64,000 nt of DNA from positions 62,001 to 126,000 of the forward strand of contig PDUO01000004.1 of assembly GCA_003008705.1 (NCBI GenBank). Direction: 5' to 3'. Each line of letters starts with the position of its first letter. Position 1 is the first letter of the stretch. The notes below the pieces were generated by a model. The model was not told the DNA's origin. It made no database searches and saw only the letters and a list, made by a program, of their open reading frames with translations. Of the stretch, positions 23,554 to 34,777 are shown piece after piece. Position numbers and translations under genes: made by a program. The DNA comes from Pezicula radicicola. Its lineage: Eukaryota; Ascomycota; Leotiomycetes; Helotiales; Dermateaceae.

Positions 23554-25262
23554 ATGACAACGCTGAGTCTCTCGCCATCGCCTCAGATTTCAGAATCAGA
23601 TACAACACAGACAGCCATTGTTAGGGTGAAGCAGCCAGGGAAAAAAAGGACGGGAACGACAAGATTGCGAACTGGGTGCCTGACATGCCGGCGGAGGTAC
23701 GCGCTCTCTACCTTCATGTGTACTGTATTCTTTGAGTCACAAATCAGACATGCTGACCTGACTCTGAATTACAGGCGCAAGAAATGTGACGAAGCCTATC
23801 CAATCTGCGGACACTGTACACGACTCAATCTTGTCTGCGGACGCGAAGAGCCACGAGCGCTGTCACCAGAACCCGTCATTGTACAACAGACATCCAGCCC
23901 GACGAGTGAAAATGGCGACCTGGAGAGAGCACTGCAGAGGCGGAGAAGGTTTTCCATTTTAATACCAAATCCGAGCCCCGCGACTATTATTCCGTCGCAA
24001 CATGAGCGGAGTCAGAGGTATCTGTTGAAGTATTATACGCAGGTGCTAAGCATGCTTTGTGCGACGAGCGTGGAGAGCAATTCCTTTATAAACGGTGAGT
24101 TGGATAATGAGAAAATTAGGAGTGTATGCGGAAGCAATTGGTACCGGCGGTGTACTTTTGAATGCCGCTGACCGCTGTAGTTTTTATGCCAATGGCAATG
24201 GACTCGCAGCCTCTTCTAAACTCACTTCTAGCATGGACGGCAGGCCATATTAAATGCTTCGATGAAACCTACTCGCCCGTGGCCTCCGAATACCGTTCTT
24301 CAGCCCTCGTTTCCCTTGCGTCAGCGCTCCCAAGTAGCTCGAGCTCCGATTGTACACTTGCAGCATGCCTTGTTCTTGTTGCTGCAGCCTCGCCTACAAA
24401 TCAATGGTATGATCATCTCCAAGGCGCCAAAACCATAATAGAAAATGCTGTAACTTTGGGACCTGGTGGTATGATTCTAAGTGGCACCGAATGTTTCATG
24501 CAGACACAGGATGGACAATGGTTATTGCGCCATTTCGCATATCATGATGTACTCGGGGCTGTTGCACTGGGCTGTGAGCCTCTTATAAAGGGCCCATATT
24601 GGCTGACCAAGGGCCAGCAAGTCCTAGATGCATTTATGGGTCTGGGCTCGGAATTACTGGCCATAATATCAGAGATATGCTGCCTTAAACGGGAAAGTTT
24701 AAACTCTGACGACTTTGAGCTGCCAATTTGGGAGGATCTTGATTGGAAGATGGACGGTGCAGGGGAGACCTTCGCCTCGTGGCAGCCACTGCTGGATATT
24801 GAATCCCGGTTGGTAAACTGGGTGTGCCCGACAGTGTCCCAAGAATATCTGTTTGAGCTTGCCGAGAGCTATCGGTATGCAGCACTAATATGCTTGTACC
24901 GCAAAGCACGAGATCTCTTTCCAAAAGATACGCCTCACATTGATCTGCGAATATCACAACACGTTTCCGAGCTCGTTCGTATTCTGGAGATTATACCGTA
25001 CCAATCGATGGCCGAAGGAGGTTTACTCTTTCCGTTGTTTATTGCTGGCGGTGATACAATGAACGACGATTCAATTTCAATTATACGAATAAGACTTCAA
25101 GGTTTGCTAGCTCACCGGGGCTTTGCGCATACTGCTCTTTCCATGGAGATTCTAGAGGAGCTATGGAGGCTGAAGAAACGGAATGTGAAGAGCCCTGATG
25201 GTCGTAATGTTGACTGGAGGGACATTCTGGTACGGAGGGGGATTAAATTAATGCTTCATTAG
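23554..25262 (+). CDS. Zn(II)2Cys6 transcription factor next to the urea-carboxylase-like cluster
   Basis: Three exons: 23554-23696, 23775-24094 and 24181-25262 (introns GTACGC..ACAG, 78 bases, and GTGAGT..TGTAG with CTGAC branch, 86 bases), giving 514 residues. After splicing, the first two exons form a perfect binuclear cluster, C-x2-C-x6-C-x6-C-x2-C-x6-C (GCLTCRRRRKKCDEAYPICG then HCTRLNLVC), near residues 40-70. The rest matches the fungal-specific C-terminal regulatory domain (NVFMPMAMDSQPLLNSLLAW). It is a likely pathway-specific activator. Intron 1 is a multiple of three with no in-frame stop, so retention would insert 26 residues into the zinc cluster without truncation. It lies 700 bases upstream of, and co-oriented with, the carboxylase-like pseudogene and may have controlled that cluster; this is inference from position. 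Confidence 0.88.
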
Positions 25263-25962
25263 GGAAACAAGGAATTAGAGGGGGAGTGCGAGGCGTTCGG
25301 GGGTATAAACCTGCGGAGTTTGGTGAACTTGTACGAAGACGGTGTACTGTAATTAGAAGCCAGCAATCGGTAGATATGAGAACTGAAGTATACAAATACA
25401 AATACAAATTCATGCTGACATGCCCAGCAGTTACAGTTGCTCTATGTCAACCTCTTCGAAATATTTAGATGTTATAACATGAATTCAGCGGGCCAGCAAT
25501 GTCCTTGAATTACCCATATCTCGAGTCCGACATCTCTCTATCTGACCTCCCATTTTGAGCTCAATTTCGTATTCAGAAACACCGATGCACTTGAGTAGAG
25601 TAAGATTCATGAAGTCATCATCATGCCGTAAAGCTAAAGAGTCTTGGCCGATCTTTTGATTCCAGGAGTGGGATGTAATATTCTTATCAGCCACAGCTCG
25701 AAACGCTGCTGAAGCTCCAGGTCCGCATCTTTCCAAGCCTTGGAAGACCCATCACATCTCCTTTCGACTCCGCCTCCATGGAGAAGACAAGCTTCTTGCA
25801 GCTTGTCCTCATTTCTACATTTCGATGGTCACCCCACCTTGATGGCGGGGAAGAGCGATTGCAGGCTCCGAATAAGATAAACTAGGAACACGTCTTTCTG
25901 AACGCGTCAAGATCTGTAATTTCATATCGTGTTTACTTGTGTTTTGCATTTGAAGTGTCGTT
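25263..25962. other. Intergenic region between regulator and carboxylase-like pseudogene
   Basis: No gene. A short ACAAAT triplet repeat lies near 25391-25410. The stretch 25700-25962 is the presumed promoter and leader of the former carboxylase-like gene. Confidence 0.5.
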
Positions 25963-28900
25963 ATGGAGTATACATTCTCTTATATCAAGAAGGTACTCAT
26001 TGCGAACCGTGGTGAGATTGCCGTGAGATGTATAAGAGCTTGTCCTGCTGCTGGCATCAAAAGTCTTTCCGTCTACACAGAAGGTGACAACACTTCCACA
26101 CACGTAAGTCTCGCCAATGAGACCGTACTTCTATCCGGCCAAAACGTAAATAATTATCTCAACGTGTTAGTTCTCTATCTCACCAAAAAAGGGCATAATC
26201 ACTGAAAACAACACTGCTACAGAGACAACCTCCTCAAAATTTGTAAAACCTATGAAGTCGACGCCGTAATTCCAGGCTACGGCTTCGTTAATGAAGATGT
26301 TGGTTTTGGACAAAGGGTTCAGGATGCAGGGATGATTTTCGTGGGGCCTTCTCCTGAATCGATTTTGGAGATGGGGCAGAAATATCGGGCGACGGCGTTG
26401 GCTATGGATGCGAAGTTCCTGTTGTTCCTGGCGCGGATTTGCTTGTTATAGAGGATGAGGCAATTGAGGTTGCTAAACGGCTTGGATTTCCTGTGAGCTC
26501 TTTGCCTTTGCTTAGAAACTTGTGTGAATGTTAATGCTTTTTTCCCTAGATCATGCTGAAAGCTACAGGTGGCGGCGGAGGCATGGGCCTCGAAGTATGC
26601 GAAGAAGAGTCGGCTATCAAAGTTGCATTTGCTAAAGTCAATGGACGTGAAGACTCGCTATTCGAAAATACAGGAGTCTTTATGGAGAAATATTATCCTT
26701 CGAGTCGACATGTTGAGGTACAAGTGTTTGGAAACGAAAAGGAAGTGGTGCATTTTGGGGAACGGGAATGTAGTATTCAACGTCGACATCAAAAGGTAAA
26801 CCCGAGTTCTTTTATCTGCAAACCACTCATGTTTCTAATGTCAAATTCTTGTAGGTTATCGAAGAATGTCCTAGTCCATACGTTCATACTCGACCCTCAC
26901 TCCGCGAGAAACTTACAAAATGTGCCGTCACTTACGCCTCGAAAGTAAAGTACAAATCAGCCGGGACAGTCGAATTCTTAGTCGACGATATTACCGGTAA
27001 TTTTTTCTTTCTAGAAATGAACACGAGATTTCAAGTAGAACATGGGATTACGGTGCTTTGCTACGACGTTGACCTAGTTGCTTTAATGCTTAGGCAAGCT
27101 GACTATGAAAAGTCTGGCACAGTTGGTATTCCGACAGAGTACTTGCGGAGCTTGCAAAGAGAGGGACCGATCGGTGCTGCAATAGAGGTAGGTGTGCATG
27201 CTGAGGTGCCGTATAGAAATTTCGCGCCGAGTCCGGGTCTGCTACAAGCTGTTGAGTGGTCGAGTGGTGGGGTGTGAGAGTCGATACTTGGGTGAAAACT
27301 AGACAGCGAGTCGCTCCTTATTACGATCCTCTTTTAGCAAAGGTTATGATACATGACAAAGATCGGCCAGCAGCGGTAGAGAAAATGCTCAAGACTCTCT
27401 CAGAATGCGTGCTACAAGGCCCAGCAACCAATTTACATTATCTAAGTACTGTTGTTGATTCAGATGGATTTCGAAAAGGAGAACATTGACGAACTACCTG
27501 TCTACAAAATTCGAGTATCAGCCCTGCGAATTCGATGTACTATCCCCTGATGCTTTTACAACTGTTCAAGACTTTCCCGCTCGTGCCACAAGTGGCCATA
27601 GTATTCCCAAAGGAGGTCCTATGGATAATATCTCCTCTCGAATCGCAAATATCCTAGTTGGAAACGAACCCGGGATGGAAACACTAAAGATTACAATCTC
27701 AGGTCCAGAACTCCTTTTCACGGCTCCTGTTGTATTTTCCGTTTGCGGCACTCCTATGGCTGTCACAATAGATGGAGTCGAAAAGCCAATGTGGCCTCAC
27801 CTTATCATACAAGCAGGACACAAGCTCAAGATCGGTGCTGCGAAATCTGGCGGATGTAGGAATTATCTAGCTATCAAAGGAGGCTTTCCAGATGTCCCAG
27901 TATATCTAGGCTCTAAAGCAGCAACACCGAGTCTCAATATGGCGGTACGCAAGGTAGAAAACTACAGACTAGCGATTATATTGCTCTTGCACAAGAAACA
28001 GGACAATGGGCTCTAGAAGCTACAGAATATACGTTACCAGTATCATGTATACCAAGTTTCGAAATCTCCGAAGTATATGTTCTTCACGGTCCACACGACG
28101 ATGATACATTCATGACAGCCGCGGATCGTGAAATTCTCTACACCACCCCCTGGAAAGTAGGGCACAATTCGAACAGAACAGGAGTCAGACTTATAGGGCC
28201 TATTCCACAATAGAGTCGAAAAGACGGTGGCGATGGAGGCGCTCATCCATCCAATTGCTTCGATTATGGTTATCCACTTGGTGGTATGAACTGGGGTGGA
28301 GATGCACCTGTTATATTTTCAATGGATACTCCTAACTTGGGTGGACTGATATGTTCAACTACGGTTATCTCTTCTGATTTATGGAGGATGGGTCAACTTA
28401 AGCCGGGGGAATATGTGAAATTGAAACCGACTACTTATGATTACACTTTGGAACTTACGAACCGAGTTGATACTTTTATTAATAATATTCAGAATTTGGT
28501 TGAAGGTGTTTCGAGTCATGTTCCGATGTTGGATCTTGTATTGCCGCCAGGAGAAAATGGGGCTATTTTGAAGAAGGTTGAGGGTGATGGAGGGGTGAGG
28601 CCAGAAGTGAAATATCGACAGGTATGTGAAGATGCAACATGCAGGTTCTAGAGTTATAGTCCAATGCAAACAGGGAGGCGATTAATACATCATTGTTGAA
28701 TTTGGCAAGCAAAAAGCTGATATTACGATTACTTGTCGCATCCGCTTGCTCATTCAGAGACTTGAAGCACTCAACATACCTGAGATGGCTATAAATCCTT
28801 CTATAATTGGTTAGTACCTAACATAGCACAAACATCGCAAGACTGATAATACTAACATATCCCAGGTGTAACAATCCAATTCAACTCCAAAATCATCACA

Positions 28901-29910
28901 CAACACTCGCTACTACAAAACGTAGATGAACTCGAATCAACAATCAAGCCAGCTCTAGAAGTACCAATACCAGTCCGCAAAATCCGACTCCCAGTCGTTC
29001 TCGACCATCTAGACCTCACAGAATGCCTAGACAGATACATAGGTACGATCCGATCAAAAGCCGGTTACCCCCTGACAACATAGAAGTTCCTACGAAAAGT
29101 AAACAGACTCTCAACACGACGAGAAGTATTTTCCGTCCTCCTACAATCCCGATTCCTAATAGTCTCAGTCAGATTCCTAGTCGGTAATCCCATTCTATTC
29201 CCTTTAAACCCCAATATCACATATCATAGCTCAGAAATTCAATCCTACACGTATCCCCACACCAGGAGGAACGGTAGGAATAGGTGGTTCCTTATTTTCT
29301 CTATATCCTATAGAACAACCGGGTGGATATATGCTTCTCGTACAAACTTTAGAGACTTGGGATACATTCGGAACGAAACCCGGTTTCTCACCGGAGAATC
29401 TTTGGCTTTGGGAACCTTTTGATATGGTTACCGTTTTACAAGGTATCAGTTTCTGAATATGACGCTCTAACAGCGGATTTTGTAGCTGGTCGTTACAATT
29501 TGCAAATCTCAATTGATATTTTCGATTTAAAAGAAGTATACAATACACTTGAATTTGTGAAGACTGATCGAAAATACCTTACCTTCAAAGAAAATCAAGG
29601 AAAAGGAGTTGCAGAACAATTAGCTATCTAAAACGAACTTTACAATTCTTGGACATCACAAATTGCAGAAGAGGTATAAAGGGAAAAGGAAAGATTGAAG
29701 AGGATTTTGGAAGATAATCCTAATTCGGTTAATATTGAGTCGCCTATTGATGCTAATGTTTGGAAGGTTGTGGTTATTCTTGAGGCTATGAAGATGGAGA
29801 TTAATGTTATTGTTACTGAGGGGGCGGTAGGTTGTAGGGTTATGGCTGTTGTTAGTAAACCGGGGAGTACGGTTGTGCCGGGGGTTTTGTTGGTTGTTGC
29901 TAAGGGTTGA
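25963..29910 (+). pseudogene. Decayed urea-carboxylase-like gene: biotin carboxylase, AHS2/PxpC, AHS1/PxpB and biotinyl domains
   Basis: The translated pieces line up in one order. A biotin carboxylase comes first (start [21 protein letters not shown]-grasp motifs ATGGGGGMG and FLEMNTRFQVEHG). Next is an AHS2/KipA (PxpC) domain (FTTVQDFPARATSGHS, GGMNWGGDAPVIFSMDTPN), then an AHS1/KipI (PxpB) domain (VEFGKQKADITI; GGTVGIGGSLFSLYP), and a biotinyl domain with EAMKMEI. This is urea carboxylase architecture without the amidase half of yeast Dur1,2. Clean introns remain (26166-26222, 26493-26549, 26796-26854, 28622-28673, 28810-28865). The frame is broken near 26413, 27270, 27482 and 27941 (each one base short), between 29206 and 29240, and at 29433 (one extra G). 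In-frame stops lie at 28211, 28683, 29081, 29629 and 29677. About 15 residues of the biotinyl domain are missing before EAMKM. Sequencing error could explain single events but hardly all of them, since flanking genes are intact. Confidence 0.88.
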
Positions 29911-30310
29911 TTAGTGATGGGTGTTGTGGGCATTGCTGGGATAGATTTGAAATGTTGTAGATAGCGGATTAATTTTGGTTGATATACCTATGTTCATTGT
30001 CTAGGTTTGGATTTGAGGTCGGTTCTAGAGATCGGAGGATAGATCATATAGATTTAACATTAGTGACCATTGAAACTATGGAACATTCGGTCAAGAAAGA
30101 AATTAAGACCTAAGGAATGTTCCCGTTTGACAATGCTGCACGGGGAAAACTCAGCATGGATCGAGTTCTCAAGGTATTCTGCGAGGTGTGATGTTTCGTG
30201 GTTTAAACAGCTCTAATTTTAATGCTCTTATCTATCTAACAATTATCTAGCAATCCAACATTGCCACTCAATAAAGCCCAAATAGACTAAAATCTAATAA
30301 AGAATCCCAT
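29911..30310. other. Short convergent intergenic region
   Basis: Four hundred bases between the 3' ends of the carboxylase-like pseudogene and the transporter gene. It is expected to hold both terminator regions. Nothing else is recognised. Confidence 0.5.
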
Positions 30311-32568
30311 CTATATCCCAGAACTAAAGATCTTCTCAGAACCCTTAGAATCTGTAACCTGGTCTAAACCTTTTTCAGAAGTAACAACATCAGAGACCCC
30401 CATAGTTATAATTGGTTTAGTAGCGGGACCACTCTTCGAAATCTTTCCGCTAACAACATAACGAGCGAATTTGGCAAGTGAATCACGACTTTCCCAGATG
30501 GGTAATAAGGTGATTGTTCCGGTTGCGAAGAAGGCCCACATGAAGACTACGACGATCCAACCTTTGAAGAAACCTTTTGAAAAGACTGGGTGAAGTATTG
30601 ATGTTAGTGTAAGTTTTTAAATATGATGCCGGGGAGGTAAAGACAAAGGGCATATACTTACCATAACTTGAAGCATACATAGGAATAGGCCAAAGAATCA
30701 GGTAGATAAGGGTCATAGCAATACTTGCATAAATAGCCCACTTTCTCGCCCTGAAAAGAATTTTCTCATTCTTCTCTTCGTGCGTGCGCGCTGCTTCAAT
30801 AGCAACCTCCATTTCAGCAGGGGTCTCAGGAACATAACGCTCGTCCCCATCCTCATAATCATCTGCTGGCTTGACCTCCTTAAATTTCTGGAAATCGTAA
30901 CTCTCTGATCGGATAAAAGTGAAAAATGGTGTTAGAATAAGCGGTGCGCAGAGTGAACACATATTTCCGGCTACGAGTGGCAGATTGGTGGATAGTGTTG
31001 CTATTGTTATTACGCCTTCGGTCGAGCGGGCTGTGAGGAGCCATGCGAGTATGGCACAGGCCGAGCTAATTACTGGGGAAGCAATAACAGCGAATTTGGA
31101 TTGCTTGCTCCACATAATTGTACAAGCCATTGGCACGATTGCTGAATCCACTAGGATGCCTGAGATGGTGATAAGAAAACTCACGGAGAAGCCAGCATGG
31201 TTCATACCACAAGCGATGCTCGCGGCAACAATGGCAAACCCAGGGACGATGAAGTTGGAGAATCGAAGAAGCTGCTTGCCGGTTGCTTTCGGGTTGATGT
31301 AGGATTGATAGAGATTATATGTCAAAAGAGCGGTTGTTGCAACAGTCTCTGAGGACATGGCTGACGTGACTGCCATGAAAACCATAAGTAGTACTGCAAA
31401 AGCACCTCCATTGCCCATTACTGAGATTGCAGCGTATGGCATTGCTAGTCCAGAGGCGACCTCATAAGAGTTCATGCGGTTGGGGTAAGTAGGAAAGGAT
31501 GGAAGATGCTCTGTGGCAGCTGCTGTCAAGCCGAAGGTTGTTGCAAGAACGAACGGAATTGTGAACCAAGATGTACCTCCGAGAAGATACCCACCGAGAG
31601 TTCCAGCAGGATCGGACGCAATGGCTTTTTGGAAAAGCTGGGAATCAACGGCCGCTGCGAATCCAGCTCCAACAAAGACGAGACCGATATATCCACCTTC
31701 TTGACTTCTCATAGTGAGATAGGAGCCTTCTGCGTTTCCTGCAACTGGGTGGAGCTCGGTAGCTGTCGTGAGCAGCTCCCACATCTTATCACTAGATCCA
31801 ATTACTGAGGAAGTTGTATATACAACGAATGCGGACATGATCATAATCACGAAAATGACGACAGTATGAATCCAGTCTGTCAAGAAGGTGGCTTTAATTC
31901 CCCCACAGAGTGTGTAGATTACCTAGATTCATGTCAGGATTGGCTCAGACCTCAAAGTCTGTCAGAACTTACCACTCCAATTGGGAACAAGAAGCACAAG
32001 GCATCGCGATTAACACCGGTGAGTATACTGAAGACAGCACTGCCCCCAACAAGTAGACTGACAGTAGTAATGACTTGATATAGTAGGGAGTAACAAGAAA
32101 GAACGATGTGTGCTGGAGCTCCATATCTGTGTTTTGCAACTTGTAGGAAGGTCTGCGCATTCGGGGCTTTTCGCTTCAATTCGATGGCAGCGACTGAGAA
32201 TAAGAGAATCTGCACACTTGCTCCAGCTCCATACCAGAAAGGGCCCGAGACTCCATAAGAGTATCCATCTATCTTATCGTTAGACATTTCCAATGGCAGG
32301 CAGAGATGTACCTATACTGACAAGATGTTGAGCTTAGAAGTGTGGCCGCAATGGTCCAAGAAGAGACAACTGCAGATGCTGTAAGCCCCGTTTTTACACT
32401 GTGCTTTGCTGTCATGAACATCTCAGAATCTTGCTTCTCTGCAAAGTACTTGGCCAGAAACCATGAGACTAAGGACATTCCAAGGGCAAAAGCAGCCCCG
32501 AGGCCAACCACAACACCATAACCAACACCTTGACTGAAAGGCGGTTGAACTTGAATAGTGTCTGCCAT
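30311..32568 (-). CDS. Sodium:solute symporter family transporter, DUR3 (urea/polyamine) type
   Basis: Four exons on the minus strand: 32568-32322, 32268-31973, 31922-30662 and 30585-30311, with introns of 53, 50 and 76 bases and good donors (GTCAGT, GTAAGT, GTAAGT). The protein is 692 residues, the usual length for fungal Dur3. It has about 14-15 hydrophobic segments. Family landmarks are GVGYGVVVGLGAAFALGMSL at the N-terminus, YGVSGPFWYGAGASVQILLF, HRYGAPAHIVL, and TLCGGIKATFLTDWIHTVVI. Yeast Dur3 imports urea and polyamines by cation symport at the plasma membrane. Sitting tail-to-tail with a urea-carboxylase-like gene and near a PxpA gene, it probably imports the substrate of that pathway (urea or a related amide). 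The frame is fully intact even though the carboxylase is not. Confidence 0.88.
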
Positions 32569-33887
32569 GCTTCTTATAATTTGATCAATGATAAAGGGAA
32601 ACACGTCTTCGCAGTCTCTTTAAAAAAATACAATGGAAGTGCACTCGTGCAGACTAGATTCTTTATGAATCAATTGAGTGACCAGTGATGTGATTGCCTT
32701 ATCTCTGACTTCATCATCTTTGAGAGGCTTGATACCACTAGATACGATGCCCCTGGACAACCAGAGAAGCTTAAAAAACAGGGGATAAACGTGCACAGGG
32801 TACTTATCATCGTCGGGGTAATATTGGGACAGTTTCCTGGGCGATATGGGGGCCGGAGGCCTCGATATTCGACAGGAACTTGGCCGATCGAGTCTTTAGC
32901 ATCCTTGTACCTTTCGTCCAGTGCGACTTTGCTTGGGTTAAAGAACCTCCCTTCCACCGTGCCTCGTCCCATTCCCGTGCACGTAAGATTCATACTTTGT
33001 AAGATGGAACTGTGTGGAACTGTTATCATGGGAGATGCGAAACATTGTTTGGTGGGCAGATAAGACAAAGCAAGTTGTGCCAAAGGCCAATGGGAGATGC
33101 TGTTGATGTAGAACAAGAGGATGGGACGGAAGAAAGATTTGGGCGCGTCGCGATCAGCATTGGCAGGGTGTGGTTAGCTTTGAGCAAGCCTTTTAACTTA
33201 AGGCCAACTGTAACTTCCCCCGTCATGCCTGTATCGAGTAATAATTAGGATAGGTTTAGCGAGCAGTCTTCAGCGTCAACGGCGGACATCTTCCTCCTCC
33301 TCAAACCCCCATTTTTGAACTCCAGTCACAAACCCCGATACTTATGATTATGCTCGATAAGGAGACTTCTGATACGTGTACGCGGCTCCCATTGATATGT
33401 GACGCAGGCAACTAATTAGATATAAGTTACTCAAGCTAAGAAAAATGAGATAGTTTCGCTCAAATCTAGTCCGTTACTGAACTAAACATGATGAGAGTTA
33501 CTCAATTCAAGTAGGTTACACAGGTTAAAAATTAAGTGAGTTATTTAAACCGAGTGAAGTAGCTAAGGTAGTTACAACTCTGGCAGAATTCATGTGGGCT
33601 GTATCTTATACGAGTATCATTTTCATCGTCGTACACGGATCAGAAACCGTCGATAAGGAAGAGGCATAAGAGTTCCTCAGCCTTGCATATGTAAGGCAGC
33701 TTGATATCAAGGTGGATCAACCCATAGCCTCGTAGAGCTGCTCAACTATGGTGGGGTATGTGACAAATTGATATTCTTCCAAAGTTTTCAAAGCAGGAAT
33801 CATTAAGTGTATCTCTCTCTACTATCGACTTCATTAAGAAATCTAGAGATTTGAAAGCAAAAGTACTATTCAATACCAACTATCACA
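32569..33887. other. Divergent promoter region of the transporter and PxpA-like genes
   Basis: About 1.3 kb between divergent starts, so both promoters lie here. Open frames at 32670-33248 on both strands overlap and carry no domain. The region includes a dispersed-repeat patch at 33415-33575. Confidence 0.5.
33415..33575 (-). repeat. Degenerate tandem copy of the TAACTC/CTTGATTTA dispersed repeat
   Basis: Several imperfect units related to GAGTTACTCAATTCAAGT and GAGTTATTTAAACCGAGT in head-to-tail order. They are the reverse complement of the units at 48655-48800 and 58065-58135. Confidence 0.6.
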
Positions 33888-34777
33888 ATGTCGAACCTCG
33901 TCAAGAAGATTGAGATTAACTGTGATATGGGGGAGGGGTTTGGGAAGTGGAAAATGGTACGTGAAATCCATCAGAGAGAATATACAGAACACTTGTCTAA
34001 CAATTCTCAAGGGACCGGACGAGGAATTGATGAAATATACCGACGTAGCAAATATTGCTTGTGGTTTCCACGCTGGTGACCCTAGTTTAATGGTCAAGAC
34101 GGTTCGACTTGCAAAGCTTTATGGGAAGAAAGCAGGTGCCCATCCAGGTCTCCAAGGTACTTATAACAGATCACCCTATTATTACACCAGAACCTAACTA
34201 ATTTAAATCAATAGATCTCTTTGGATTCGGTAGACGACAAATGGTCATTGATCCAGCCGACATGTTCGCAATGATTCTCTACCAAGTAGGAGCTCTAAAA
34301 GCCATCCTCGATTCGGAAGGCGTCCCTCTCAACCATATAAAACCTCACGGCGAACTATTCTTCTATATGCAACGAGATTTGAAAATCTGCAGAGCTGTGT
34401 TAGAAGCCTGTAAGGTATTTAATGTCCCCATATATGGTGCGAAGGGTTCAGATGATGAAAAAGCCATTTGTGAGGAACTTGGTTTGGTGTTTATTGAAGA
34501 AGCTTATGTGGATGTTGAGTATACCAAGGAGATGAAACTTGTTCCTATTGCTCAGATTAAGATGGCGACAGTTGAGGATATCTATAATCGGACGATATCC
34601 ATTGGTCGTACGGATGCTACTGTGGATAAGCAGGGCGAGAAGTTGGAGCTTGGATTTGGTGGGAAGCCGTTTAGTATTTGTTTACATTCTGATATGCCAA
34701 CTGCGTTGGAAAATGCGAAGGCTTGTCGAATTGCAGTAGATGAGCTTAATGCGGAGAAGTTTCCCAATGTTAGTTAA
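33888..34777 (+). CDS. LamB/YcsF family protein (5-oxoprolinase subunit PxpA-like)
   Basis: Three exons: 33888-33956, 34012-34156 and 34215-34777. Introns 33957-34011 (GTACGT, CTAAC branch) and 34157-34214 (GTACTT..ATAG) restore the frame. The protein is 258 residues, the normal length for this family. The diagnostic N-terminus is [20 protein letters not shown]; further motifs are [37 protein letters not shown] and the C-terminal [14 protein letters not shown]. In bacteria PxpA works with PxpB and PxpC in ATP-dependent cleavage of 5-oxoproline to glutamate. Here the PxpB- and PxpC-like parts exist only as domains of the neighbouring pseudogene, so this protein has lost its local partner. Cytosolic, since no signal peptide is visible. 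Confidence 0.9.
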
